This document shows positions 12,873-19,813 of a stretch of DNA of 19,813 bases, piece after piece. Origin of the DNA: Clostridiales bacterium (GTDB lineage Bacteria > Bacillota > Clostridia > Christensenellales > Aristaeellaceae); the NCBI GenBank assembly GCA_004556985.1, contig SFFC01000028.1, forward strand, positions 1 to 19,813. The letters are read 5' to 3'. The notes under the pieces were generated by a model. The model was not told the origin of the DNA and searched no databases. It saw nothing but the letters and a program-made list of their open reading frames with translations. Numbering within the stretch: position 1 is the first letter of the stretch; each line of letters starts with the position of its first letter. The position numbers and the translations under genes are program-made.

Positions 12873-13886
12873 ATGATCATCATCATGAAGCCCCAGGCCA
12901 CCGAAGAGCAAATTGCCTCCCTGTGCGAATCGCTGCGCGAGGACGGCATGCAGGTTCAGCGCAATGCCGGCGTCGACTGCACCGTGCTCGGCGTGCTCGG
13001 CAACGTCGCCAGCCTCGATCCACACGACTTCCTCGTCAAGCCGGGCGTCGAGCGCGTCATGCCGGTTTCCGAGCCGTTCAAGAAGGCCAACCGCAAGTTC
13101 CATCCAACCGACAGCATCATCGACTGCGGCGGTGTGCCCGTCGGTGGGCGCAGGCTCGCCCTCTTCGCCGGCCCCTGCTCGGTGGAAAACTACGACCAGA
13201 TCACGGATACGGCGCTCAAGGTGCGCGCCAGCGGCGCGAGCATCCTGCGCGGCGGCGCCTACAAGCCGCGCACCTCGCCCTATGCCTTCCAGGGCCTCAA
13301 GCTTGAGGGTCTCGCGCTGCTCGAGCAGGCCAAGCAGCTCACCGGCATGCCCATCTGCACGGAGATCATGAGCCCGAAGCTCGTGGAGGAATTCGACCGC
13401 CGCGTGGACGTCATCCAGGTCGGCGCGCGCAACATGCAGAATTTCGATCTGCTCACCGAGCTGGGCCAGACCCGCAAGCCCATCCTGCTCAAGCGCGGCC
13501 TCTCCGCGACGATCAACGAATGGCTGATGAGCGCGGAATACATCATGGCGGCTGGCAACCCGAACGTCATCCTCTGCGAGCGCGGCATCCGCACGTTTGA
13601 AACCTATACGCGCAACACACTCGACCTCTCCGCCGTGCAGGCAGTCAAGCGCCTGTCCCATCTGCCCGTGATCGTCGACCCGAGCCATGCCACCGGCCTG
13701 AGCTGGATGGTCGAGCGCATGTCGCTGGCGGCCATTGCCGCGGGCGCGGACGGCCTGATCATCGAGGTTCACAACAACCCGGCCAAGGCGCTGTGCGACG
13801 GCTCTCAGAGCCTGACGCCGCCGGAGTTCGCACAGCTCGTGGGTAAGATCACCGCGATGGCGCCGATCGTGGAGCGCACGCTATGA
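12873..13886 (+). CDS. aroF: 3-deoxy-D-arabino-heptulosonate 7-phosphate synthase, type I beta with regulatory domain
   Basis: This enzyme joins phosphoenolpyruvate and erythrose 4-phosphate, the first committed step of aromatic synthesis. The 337-residue product has an N-terminal ferredoxin-like domain (about 1-68, opening IIIMKPQATEEQ) and a barrel with FAGPCSVE (98-105, metal-binding Cys102), RGGAYKPRTSP (126-136), ILLKRG, IVDPSHATG and IEVHNNP. In the Thermotoga relative the N-terminal domain closes the active site when Tyr or Phe binds; feedback inhibition by those amino acids is likely here too. Expression is probably also controlled by the leader upstream. The stop overlaps tyrA by ATGA. 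AGAAGGA precedes the ATG; an in-frame Met at codon 5 is less likely. Confidence 0.96.
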   Translation: MIIIMKPQATEEQIASLCESLREDGMQVQRNAGVDCTVLGVLGNVASLDPHDFLVKPGVERVMPVSEPFKKANRKFHPTDSIIDCGGVPVGGRRLALFAGPCSVENYDQITDTALKVRASGASILRGGAYKPRTSPYAFQGLKLEGLALLEQAKQLTGMPICTEIMSPKLVEEFDRRVDVIQVGARNMQNFDLLTELGQTRKPILLKRGLSATINEWLMSAEYIMAAGNPNVILCERGIRTFETYTRNTLDLSAVQAVKRLSHLPVIVDPSHATGLSWMVERMSLAAIAAGADGLIIEVHNNPAKALCDGSQSLTPPEFAQLVGKITAMAPIVERTL

Positions 13887-14761
13887 AGATCATGTTTGTC
13901 GGCCTCGGGCTGATCGGCGGCAGCATGGCCCTCGCCCTTGAAGGGTATACCGGCCTGGAGCGCTACGCCGTCGACCATGACGAGTGGACCCGCTTTGAGG
14001 CACTCGGGCGCGGCGCCGTGCGCGCGGCCTGGGCCAGCATCGACGAGGCGCCGCTTGACGAGATGGACACCGTCGTCCTCTGCCTGCATCCGAACGCCGC
14101 CGCCGACTTCGTGCGCACGCAGGCGCACAGGCTGCGCGCCGGCGCGCTGCTGACCGACGTCTGCGGCGTCAAGCGCCCGATCTGCGACGCCGTCGCCGCG
14201 CTGGACGGGCGGGACTTCATCTATCTGGGCGGCCATCCGATGGCCGGCCGCGAGCGCGGCGGCTTCGCCAACGCGACGCCCGACCTCTTCCGCGGCTCGC
14301 ACTACATCCTCACCCCGGATGACAGCGTCCCGCAGGAGAGCGTGCAGCTGATGCGCCAGCTCGTCACCTTCATGGGCTGCAGCGACGTCGTGCTCACCAC
14401 GCCCGAAGCGCATGACGCGCGCATCGCCTACACCAGCCAGCTCATGCACGTCCTGGCGCTGGCGCTGTGCGACCAGCATCTGCTCTTTGACAGCTACGGC
14501 TTCGAGGGCGGCTCCTTCCGCGGCGCGACGCGCGTGGCCGCGCTCGACCCGAAGCTCTGGTGCGAGCTGTTCCTGGCCAACCACGAGGCGCTGGCCGATC
14601 TAACCGACGAGCTGATCGGGAAGCTCGGCGAGTACAGCGCGCTGCTGCGCGGCGGCGACAGGGACGCCCTCCTTGAGCGCCTGACCGCCTCGAGCGAGCG
14701 CAAGAAGGAATTCGACCGGCTCCGCTCGCAGGCTTCCTCGAAAACCCCGCTCTACAAATAG
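13883..14761 (+). CDS. tyrA: Prephenate dehydrogenase
   Basis: The enzyme oxidises and decarboxylates prephenate to 4-hydroxyphenylpyruvate, the route to tyrosine. The 292-residue product begins with the NAD(P)-binding Rossmann loop GLGLIGGS (7-14). It continues with LTDVCGVK, the active-site region GGHPMAGRERGG, and the helical domain with IAYTSQLMHVLA and FEGGSFRGATRVA. There is no C-terminal ACT domain and no fused chorismate mutase, so feedback inhibition is not evident; chorismate mutase is supplied by pheA in the same operon. The start overlaps the aroF stop (ATGA), so translation is coupled. Whether it prefers prephenate or arogenate, and NAD or NADP, cannot be decided by eye. Confidence 0.93.
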   Translation: MKIMFVGLGLIGGSMALALEGYTGLERYAVDHDEWTRFEALGRGAVRAAWASIDEAPLDEMDTVVLCLHPNAAADFVRTQAHRLRAGALLTDVCGVKRPICDAVAALDGRDFIYLGGHPMAGRERGGFANATPDLFRGSHYILTPDDSVPQESVQLMRQLVTFMGCSDVVLTTPEAHDARIAYTSQLMHVLALALCDQHLLFDSYGFEGGSFRGATRVAALDPKLWCELFLANHEALADLTDELIGKLGEYSALLRGGDRDALLERLTASSERKKEFDRLRSQASSKTPLYK

Positions 14762-14776
14762 ACAGGAGGCAACGCC

Positions 14777-15844
14777 ATGCCCATCGTCACCGTCACCGCG
14801 CCCGCCGCGCAGGAGCGCTACTGCATCCATATCGACTCCGGCCTGCTTTCCGCCTGCGCGCCGCTCTTCTCCGCCTACGCCGGACGGCGCGCTGCCGTCG
14901 TCGCGGACGAAAACACCGCGCCGCTCTTCGACGAGGCGCTGCTTTCGCAGCTGCGCGCTGCGAACGTCGACGCCTCGCTCATCACGCTGCCGGCGGGCGA
15001 GACGACCAAATGCACCGACTCGCTGCTCGCGCTCTACGACGCGTTTCTCGACCGGCATCTGACCCGCGCGGACCTCGTCATTGCGCTGGGCGGCGGCGTC
15101 ATCGGGGATCTGACGGGCTACGCTGCCTGCACCTACCTGCGCGGCGTCCACTTCGTCCAGGTGCCCACGACGCTGCTCTCTCAGGTCGATTCCTCCGTGG
15201 GCGGCAAGGTCGCCATCAACCATCCGCGCGGCAAGAACCTGCTCGGCGCGTTCTATCAGCCGGAGCTTGTCGTCATCGACTGCGATACGCTCGATTCGCT
15301 CGACGCGCGCCAGGTCGGCGCAGGGCTGGGCGAGGTCATCAAATACGGCTGCATCGCCGACCGCGCGCTCTTTGAGCGCATCGAGTCGCTCGGCTCCCGC
15401 GAGGCGCTCTGGCCGCACATGCACGAGATCGTCGCCCGCTGCTGTGAGATCAAGGCACGCTACGTCCACGAGGATCCGCACGACCACGGCATCCGCATGC
15501 AGCTCAACTTCGGCCACACGCTCGCCCATGCGCTCGAAAACGCGATGGGCTACGGCACGCTGCTGCACGGCGAGGCCGTCTGCATCGGCATGGTCGCCGC
15601 CAGCGGCTGGGGCGAGCGCCTGGGCATCACGCCCGCGGGCACGCAGGCGCGCATCCGCGCGCTGCTTGAGGCCTACGGTCTGCCCACGCAGGTGCCGCAG
15701 GGCCTCTCCGCCGACGCGCTCGCCGCGACGATGGCGCTGGACAAGAAGGCCGAGGGGAAGACGATCAAGACCGTCATCCTCACGGACATCGGCGCCTGCA
15801 GGGGCGTGCCGCTGACGGCCGACGCGCTGCGCGCCATGCTCTGA
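14777..15844 (+). CDS. aroB: 3-dehydroquinate synthase
   Basis: AroB converts DAHP to 3-dehydroquinate, the second shikimate step, using NAD+ and a divalent metal. The 355-residue product is full length. NAD-binding segments include LPAGETTK and the glycine-rich IALGGGVIGDLTGYAA. VPTTLLSQVDSSVGGKVAIN is the family hallmark. Metal-binding residues are expected in GEVIKYG (Glu), NFGHTLAHALE (His) and LHGEAV (His), all present. The C-terminal DKKAEG segment is also typical. AGGAGG lies upstream of the ATG, and the gene is 15 bases after tyrA, inside the operon. Confidence 0.97.
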   Translation: MPIVTVTAPAAQERYCIHIDSGLLSACAPLFSAYAGRRAAVVADENTAPLFDEALLSQLRAANVDASLITLPAGETTKCTDSLLALYDAFLDRHLTRADLVIALGGGVIGDLTGYAACTYLRGVHFVQVPTTLLSQVDSSVGGKVAINHPRGKNLLGAFYQPELVVIDCDTLDSLDARQVGAGLGEVIKYGCIADRALFERIESLGSREALWPHMHEIVARCCEIKARYVHEDPHDHGIRMQLNFGHTLAHALENAMGYGTLLHGEAVCIGMVAASGWGERLGITPAGTQARIRALLEAYGLPTQVPQGLSADALAATMALDKKAEGKTIKTVILTDIGACRGVPLTADALRAML

Positions 15845-15867
15845 CGGCACAGGAAAGGAAGGCTTTT

Positions 15868-17097
15868 ATGGAGAAAACCGTTCTTCCCGGCTCGCTGCAG
15901 GGCACGATCGCGGTCATCCCGAGCAAATCCGCGTCCCATCGCGCGGTCATGCTCGCAGCCATGGCGCAGGGCGACACGCAGCTGACGCCGCTTCAGCGCT
16001 CGCGCGACATCGAGGCGACGCTTGACTGCGCCCGGGCGCTCGACCTGCGCCTTGAGCAGCCCGGCCCGCTGCCGCTGCGCACGCTCGACTGCGGCGAATC
16101 CGGCTCGACGCTGCGCTTCTTCATCCCGCTGGCGCTCGACGGGCGCGGCCCCGTCCGGCTGACCGGCCATGGGCGGCTGATGCAGCGCCCGCTCGACGTC
16201 TATGAATCGCTCTTTCGCCCGCGCGGCGTCCGCTGGGAACAGGATGGCGACAGCCTGACCGTCGAGGGGCAGCTTCATAGCGGCGAATACGCGCTGCGCG
16301 GCGACGTCAGCAGCCAGTTCATCACGGGCCTGCTGCTGGCCCTCCCCCGCGTGCCGGGCGACAGCGTCATCCGCATCACGACGGCGCTCGAATCGCGCGC
16401 CTATGTCGAGCTGACGCGGCGCATCCAGGCGGCCTTCAGCATCCGCTCCATCTGGCAGGACGGGCAGACGCTGCTGATCCCCGGTGGCCAGCAGGCCGTC
16501 TCCCCCGGCCGCTTCACCGTCGAGAGCGACTGGAGCCATGCCGCCTTCTATCTCGTCGCGGGCGCCATTGGCCATGCTGGCCCCGTGACGCTCACAGGGC
16601 TTGACTTGGGCAGCACGCAGGGCGACCGCGCCATCGTGCCGATTCTGCGTGGCATGGGCGCGGACATCCGGGAGGATGCAAACGGCCTGACGGCCTTCCC
16701 TTCGCAACTGCGCGGCGCGACGGTCGACGTCGGGCAGACGCCAGATCTTGTTCCCGCGCTGGCCGTCGCGATGGCCGCCGCCGAGGGCGAGAGCCGCATC
16801 GTCGGCGCAGCCCGGCTGCGCATCAAGGAGAGCGACCGGCTCAGCGCCATGCGCGCGGCGCTCTGCGCGGCGGGCGCGGACGTGACCGAGCTTGAGGACG
16901 GGCTGATCATCCGCGGCGGAAGGCCGCTGCATGCTGCCTGCATCGACGGCTGCAACGACCACCGCATCGTCATGGCGATGGCTGTCGCCTCGGCGCTGTC
17001 CTGCGGCCCGCTGACGATTTCGGACGCGCAAGCCGTTTCCAAATCCGCCCCCCGCTTCTGGGAGGAATTCACATCGCTGGGAGGTCAGGCACAATGA
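15868..17097 (+). CDS. aroA: 5-enolpyruvylshikimate-3-phosphate synthase
   Basis: AroA transfers the enolpyruvyl group of PEP to shikimate 3-phosphate. The 409-residue product shows both halves of the double inverse barrel. It has PSKSASHRA with the catalytic Lys20, the PEP-site loop CGESGSTLRFF, GDVSSQFITGLL, the RIKESDRL segment, and NDHRIVMAMAVA near the end. The PEP-site loop differs from the E. coli version (NAGTAMRPL): Phe takes the place of the Pro after the conserved Arg. Glyphosate response may therefore differ, but this cannot be judged by eye. The stop overlaps aroC (ATGA). A purine-rich GGAAAGGAAGG stands before the start. Confidence 0.96.
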   Translation: MEKTVLPGSLQGTIAVIPSKSASHRAVMLAAMAQGDTQLTPLQRSRDIEATLDCARALDLRLEQPGPLPLRTLDCGESGSTLRFFIPLALDGRGPVRLTGHGRLMQRPLDVYESLFRPRGVRWEQDGDSLTVEGQLHSGEYALRGDVSSQFITGLLLALPRVPGDSVIRITTALESRAYVELTRRIQAAFSIRSIWQDGQTLLIPGGQQAVSPGRFTVESDWSHAAFYLVAGAIGHAGPVTLTGLDLGSTQGDRAIVPILRGMGADIREDANGLTAFPSQLRGATVDVGQTPDLVPALAVAMAAAEGESRIVGAARLRIKESDRLSAMRAALCAAGADVTELEDGLIIRGGRPLHAACIDGCNDHRIVMAMAVASALSCGPLTISDAQAVSKSAPRFWEEFTSLGGQAQ

Positions 17098-18194
17098 GGG
17101 GAAACTTCGGCGAGCATTTCAGGCTCACGATCTTCGGCGAATCCCACGGCCCCGCCATCGGCATCGTGATCGACGGCGTGCCCGCAGGGACGCCCATTGA
17201 CGAGGCGGCCATCGCCGCCGACATGGCGCGCCGCGCGCCGGGTAACGACCCGACCGCGACCGCGCGAAAGGAAGCCGATGCCGTGCGCATCGTCTCCGGC
17301 ATCCTGAACGGGCGCGCGACGGGCACGCCGCTGTGCGGCATGATCGAAAACACGAACACACGCTCAGGCGACTATGCGCAAATCAGCGTGCGGATGCGCC
17401 CCGGCCACGCCGACTACGCCGGGCGCATCAAGTACCACGGATACAACGACCCACGCGGCGGCGGGCACTTCTCCGGCCGTCTGACTGCGCCGCTCGTCTT
17501 CGCGGGCGCGATCGCGAGGCAGCTGCTCGCCGCAAAGGGCATCGGAATCGGCGCGCACATCGCCGCCATCGGCGGCGTCGCGGATGACGCGCTCGACCCC
17601 GTTCGCGTCGACGCAGCGACGCTTTCCCGTCTGCGCGGCCTGCGCTTTCCGCTGCTCGATCCTGAAAAGGAAGCCCCCATGCGCGCCATCGTCGAGGCCG
17701 CGCGGCTTGAGGGCGACAGCGTCGGCGGCGTGATCGAGTGCGCCGCAACCGGCGTGCCCGCGGGCATCGGCTCGCCGTTCTTCGGCTCGCTGGAGAGCAT
17801 CGCCAGCCATCTGCTCTTCTCCATCCCCGCCGTCAAGGCCGTCGAATTCGGCGACGGTTTAGCGATCTCCGCCCTGCGCGGCAGCGCCGCCAACGACCCG
17901 ATCCGCTTTGACGCGGGCCGCGTCGTCTGCACGAGCAACCACAATGGCGGCGTCACTGGCGGCATCACCAACGGCATGCCCGTGCTGCTGCGCGTCGCCG
18001 TCAAGCCGACGCCCTCCATCGCCCGCCAGCAGCAGACCGTCAACCTGCTCACCGGGGAAAACGAAACCCTCTCCATCACGGGCCGCCACGACCCCTGTAT
18101 CGTCCCACGGGCCGTCGTCGTCGTCGAGAGCGCGCTGGCGATCGCGCTGTGCGAGCTGATGATGGATGACGCCGCCAACAACGCTTTGAAATGA
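17094..18194 (+). CDS. aroC: Chorismate synthase
   Basis: AroC makes chorismate from EPSP by 1,4-elimination of phosphate and needs reduced FMN. The 366-residue product is full length and shows the conserved GESHGPAIG near the N-terminus, then RRAPGND, GTPLCGMIENTN, RPGHADYAG, the signature YNDPRGGGHFSGR, and near the C-terminus SNHNGGVTGGITNG, the KPTPSI segment and RHDPCIVPRAV. The conserved histidines in GESHGP and the RHDPC segment are both kept. The start codon overlaps the aroA stop, and GGGAGG lies upstream. Some organisms need a separate flavin reductase for this enzyme; none is seen in the window. Confidence 0.97.
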   Translation: MRGNFGEHFRLTIFGESHGPAIGIVIDGVPAGTPIDEAAIAADMARRAPGNDPTATARKEADAVRIVSGILNGRATGTPLCGMIENTNTRSGDYAQISVRMRPGHADYAGRIKYHGYNDPRGGGHFSGRLTAPLVFAGAIARQLLAAKGIGIGAHIAAIGGVADDALDPVRVDAATLSRLRGLRFPLLDPEKEAPMRAIVEAARLEGDSVGGVIECAATGVPAGIGSPFFGSLESIASHLLFSIPAVKAVEFGDGLAISALRGSAANDPIRFDAGRVVCTSNHNGGVTGGITNGMPVLLRVAVKPTPSIARQQQTVNLLTGENETLSITGRHDPCIVPRAVVVVESALAIALCELMMDDAANNALK

Positions 18195-18204
18195 GGAAAG
18201 CATC

Positions 18205-19317
18205 ATGAAGGATCTCTCGCAATGCCGCACGGAAATCGACGCGATCGACGCGCAGCTCGTCGCGCTCTTCGAGCAGCGGATGCGCGTCTCGCGCGACGTA
18301 GCGCTCTGCAAGGCCGAAAAGCACATGGATATTCTCGATGCCTCCCGCGAGGAGGCCGTGCTCGCCGGGCGCGCCGCCCTGGTCGGCGAGGATGCGCTGC
18401 GCGCGCCGACCGTGGCGCTCTACCGCGAAATCATGCGCCTGTCCCGCGAGGAGCAGCGCCGCTTCCTCGAATCCCGCTCGCAGTCGGCGCTCGTCGCCTA
18501 TAACGGCGTGCCGGGCGCCTTCAGCGAGGAGGCCGTCGTTGGCTTCTTCGGCGAGGACTGCGCGCGCATCAACTTCAAGACGTTTGACGAGGTCTTTGCC
18601 GCCGTCGCGGACGGGCGCGCCAGATACGGCGTCGTGCCCGTGGAAAACTCCTCCTCCGGCTCCATCAACACCGTCTACGACCTGATGGGCCAGTACCGCT
18701 GCCACATCGTCGGCGAGCAGCTCGTGCGCGTGGAGCAATGCCTGCTGGGCGTGCCGGGCGCGACGATCGACGACATCACGACCGTCCTGAGCCATGAGCA
18801 GGGCTTTGCGCAGTGCCCCTCCTTCCTCGCCGGGCACCCGGACTGGGCGCAGAAGCCCTATTTCAACACCGCCATCGCCGCCAAGCACGTCGCCGAAATG
18901 GGCGACAGGCATTGCGCCGCCATCGCCTCGCGCCTCGCCGCGAAGCACTACGGGCTGATCATCCTCGCGCCGGACATCCATTCCTTCACCGGCAACCACA
19001 CGCGCTTCTTCGTCGTCAGCGCGACGCCCTCCTCCATCGGCCTGCCCGACAAGGCGACGCTCACCTTCACCCTGCGCCACGAGCGCGGCACGCTCATGCG
19101 CGCGCTGTCGAGTTTCGTCGCCCTAGGCATGAATCTGACGCACATCGAGTCCCGCCCGCTGCACGAGAGCAACTGGGAATACTGCTTCTACGTCGACCTG
19201 ATCGGCAACGTCGCCGAGGACAACCTGCGCGTGCTGCTGAACTCGCTTGAGGCGGACTGCGAAAACTGCCGCCTGCTGGGCGCCTACCGCGCGGCGAAGG
19301 AGGATGAGCATGCGTAA
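18205..19317 (+). CDS. pheA: Bifunctional chorismate mutase / prephenate dehydratase (P-protein)
   Basis: This protein turns chorismate into prephenate and then into phenylpyruvate, the route to phenylalanine. The 370-residue product has an AroQ-type chorismate mutase domain (about 1-85, with CRTEIDAIDAQLVALFEQR and DASREEAVL), a prephenate dehydratase domain (about 95-270, with GAFSEEA, GVVPVENSSSGSI and the catalytic-loop NHTRFFV), and a C-terminal ACT domain (about 285-360) with IESRP, the Phe-binding motif. The other ACT motif, usually GALV, reads GTLM here. Phe feedback is therefore likely but perhaps altered. It supplies the mutase activity that tyrA lacks. The end overlaps aroK by 8 bases. 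Confidence 0.96.
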   Translation: MKDLSQCRTEIDAIDAQLVALFEQRMRVSRDVALCKAEKHMDILDASREEAVLAGRAALVGEDALRAPTVALYREIMRLSREEQRRFLESRSQSALVAYNGVPGAFSEEAVVGFFGEDCARINFKTFDEVFAAVADGRARYGVVPVENSSSGSINTVYDLMGQYRCHIVGEQLVRVEQCLLGVPGATIDDITTVLSHEQGFAQCPSFLAGHPDWAQKPYFNTAIAAKHVAEMGDRHCAAIASRLAAKHYGLIILAPDIHSFTGNHTRFFVVSATPSSIGLPDKATLTFTLRHERGTLMRALSSFVALGMNLTHIESRPLHESNWEYCFYVDLIGNVAEDNLRVLLNSLEADCENCRLLGAYRAAKEDEHA

Positions 19318-19813
19318 GCCGCTGTTCCTCGTGGGCATGATGGGCTGCGGCAAGAGCACGATGGGCCGCCTGCTTGCCGGGCGCCTGAACGCCCCGTTTG
19401 TGGATCTCGACGAGGAGATCGTCCGCTTTGAGGGGCGCTCCATCCCCGAAATCTTCGCGGATGCCGGCGACGCGGGCTTCCGCGTGCTGGAGACCGCCGC
19501 GCTGCGCCGCGTCTGCGCGGGCAGCCCCTGCATCGTGGCGACCGGCGGCGGCATCGTCACGCGCGAGGAGAACATCGCGCTGATGCGCGAGACGGGCCTG
19601 GTCGTCTTCCTCTGCCGCCCGCTCGAGGAGATCATCCTGCAGGTTCGCCAGGACACACGCCCGAACCTCGCCGGAGACAAGGCCGAGCGGATGCGCACGC
19701 TCTACGCCCAGCGCGAGGCCCTCTACCGCCGCGCCGCGCATCTGTGCTTCGACAACACGCCGCCCGCCGGGCAATCGGCCCGCCTGCTCGCCGCGCGGCC
19801 GGAGATTCGGGCG
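19310..19813 (+). CDS. aroK: Shikimate kinase, truncated by the window edge
   Basis: AroK phosphorylates shikimate with ATP. At least 168 codons are open to the right edge with no stop, so the gene is partial only because the window ends; most of a normal kinase of about 170 residues is present. Visible are the P-loop GMMGCGKST (9-17), the shikimate-binding DLDEEI, the FR of the GFRVLE segment, the ATGGGIV loop, and the lid with RPNLAG. GAAGGAGG stands 6 bases before the ATG, which overlaps the pheA stop by 8 bases. It is the seventh gene of the aromatic operon; aroE and aroQ/aroD, still missing, may follow. Confidence 0.94.
   Translation, partial: MRKPLFLVGMMGCGKSTMGRLLAGRLNAPFVDLDEEIVRFEGRSIPEIFADAGDAGFRVLETAALRRVCAGSPCIVATGGGIVTREENIALMRETGLVVFLCRPLEEIILQVRQDTRPNLAGDKAERMRTLYAQREALYRRAAHLCFDNTPPAGQSARLLAARPEIRA

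Overview
This is a GC-rich stretch of bacterial chromosome, most likely from a high-GC Firmicute of class Clostridia. The evidence is strong AGGAGG-type ribosome binding sites, TTGACA/TATAAT-like promoters, U-tailed hairpin terminators, an smpB-ssrA pair, a KtrB/KtrA-type potassium system, and an aromatic operon in an order common in Clostridia. Genus cannot be assigned from sequence reading alone. Nothing points to a prophage, insertion sequence, integron or CRISPR array; the window looks like ordinary chromosome.

Layout. (1) 1-2000: on the minus strand, a sirtuin, then smpB, then the tmRNA gene ssrA with its own terminator. (2) 2018-3142: an uncharacterised radical SAM protein with a strong terminator. 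(3) 3395-6122, minus strand: a tight three-gene operon of a circularly permuted ATP-grasp ligase, an alpha-E protein and a transglutaminase-like cysteine hydrolase. (4) 6356-8226, divergent plus strand: two overlapping M14-type (succinylglutamate desuccinylase/aspartoacylase-like) genes; the first keeps the zinc site and the second has lost it. (5) 8361-9248, minus: an EamA-type exporter. (6) 9440-10408: a tRNA-dihydrouridine synthase. (7) 10525-12551: a potassium uptake channel and its RCK regulatory subunit. (8) 12608-19813: a seven-gene shikimate/phenylalanine/tyrosine operon (aroF-tyrA-aroB-aroA-aroC-pheA-aroK, the last cut by the window edge).

How the genes work together. The aromatic operon covers entry into the shikimate pathway (DAHP synthase), dehydroquinate synthase, shikimate kinase, EPSP synthase, chorismate synthase and both branches to Phe and Tyr. 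Dehydroquinase and shikimate dehydrogenase are not seen and may lie beyond the right edge. Before aroF there is a well-placed 24-codon open reading frame with five Phe and two Tyr codons, followed by a strong intrinsic terminator. This is the layout of a ribosome-mediated attenuator, and no T-box is visible. It is the most interesting regulatory feature here. The ATP-grasp/alpha-E/transglutaminase operon, divergent from a catalytic/non-catalytic M14 pair, is the best candidate for an undescribed peptide- or amide-forming pathway.
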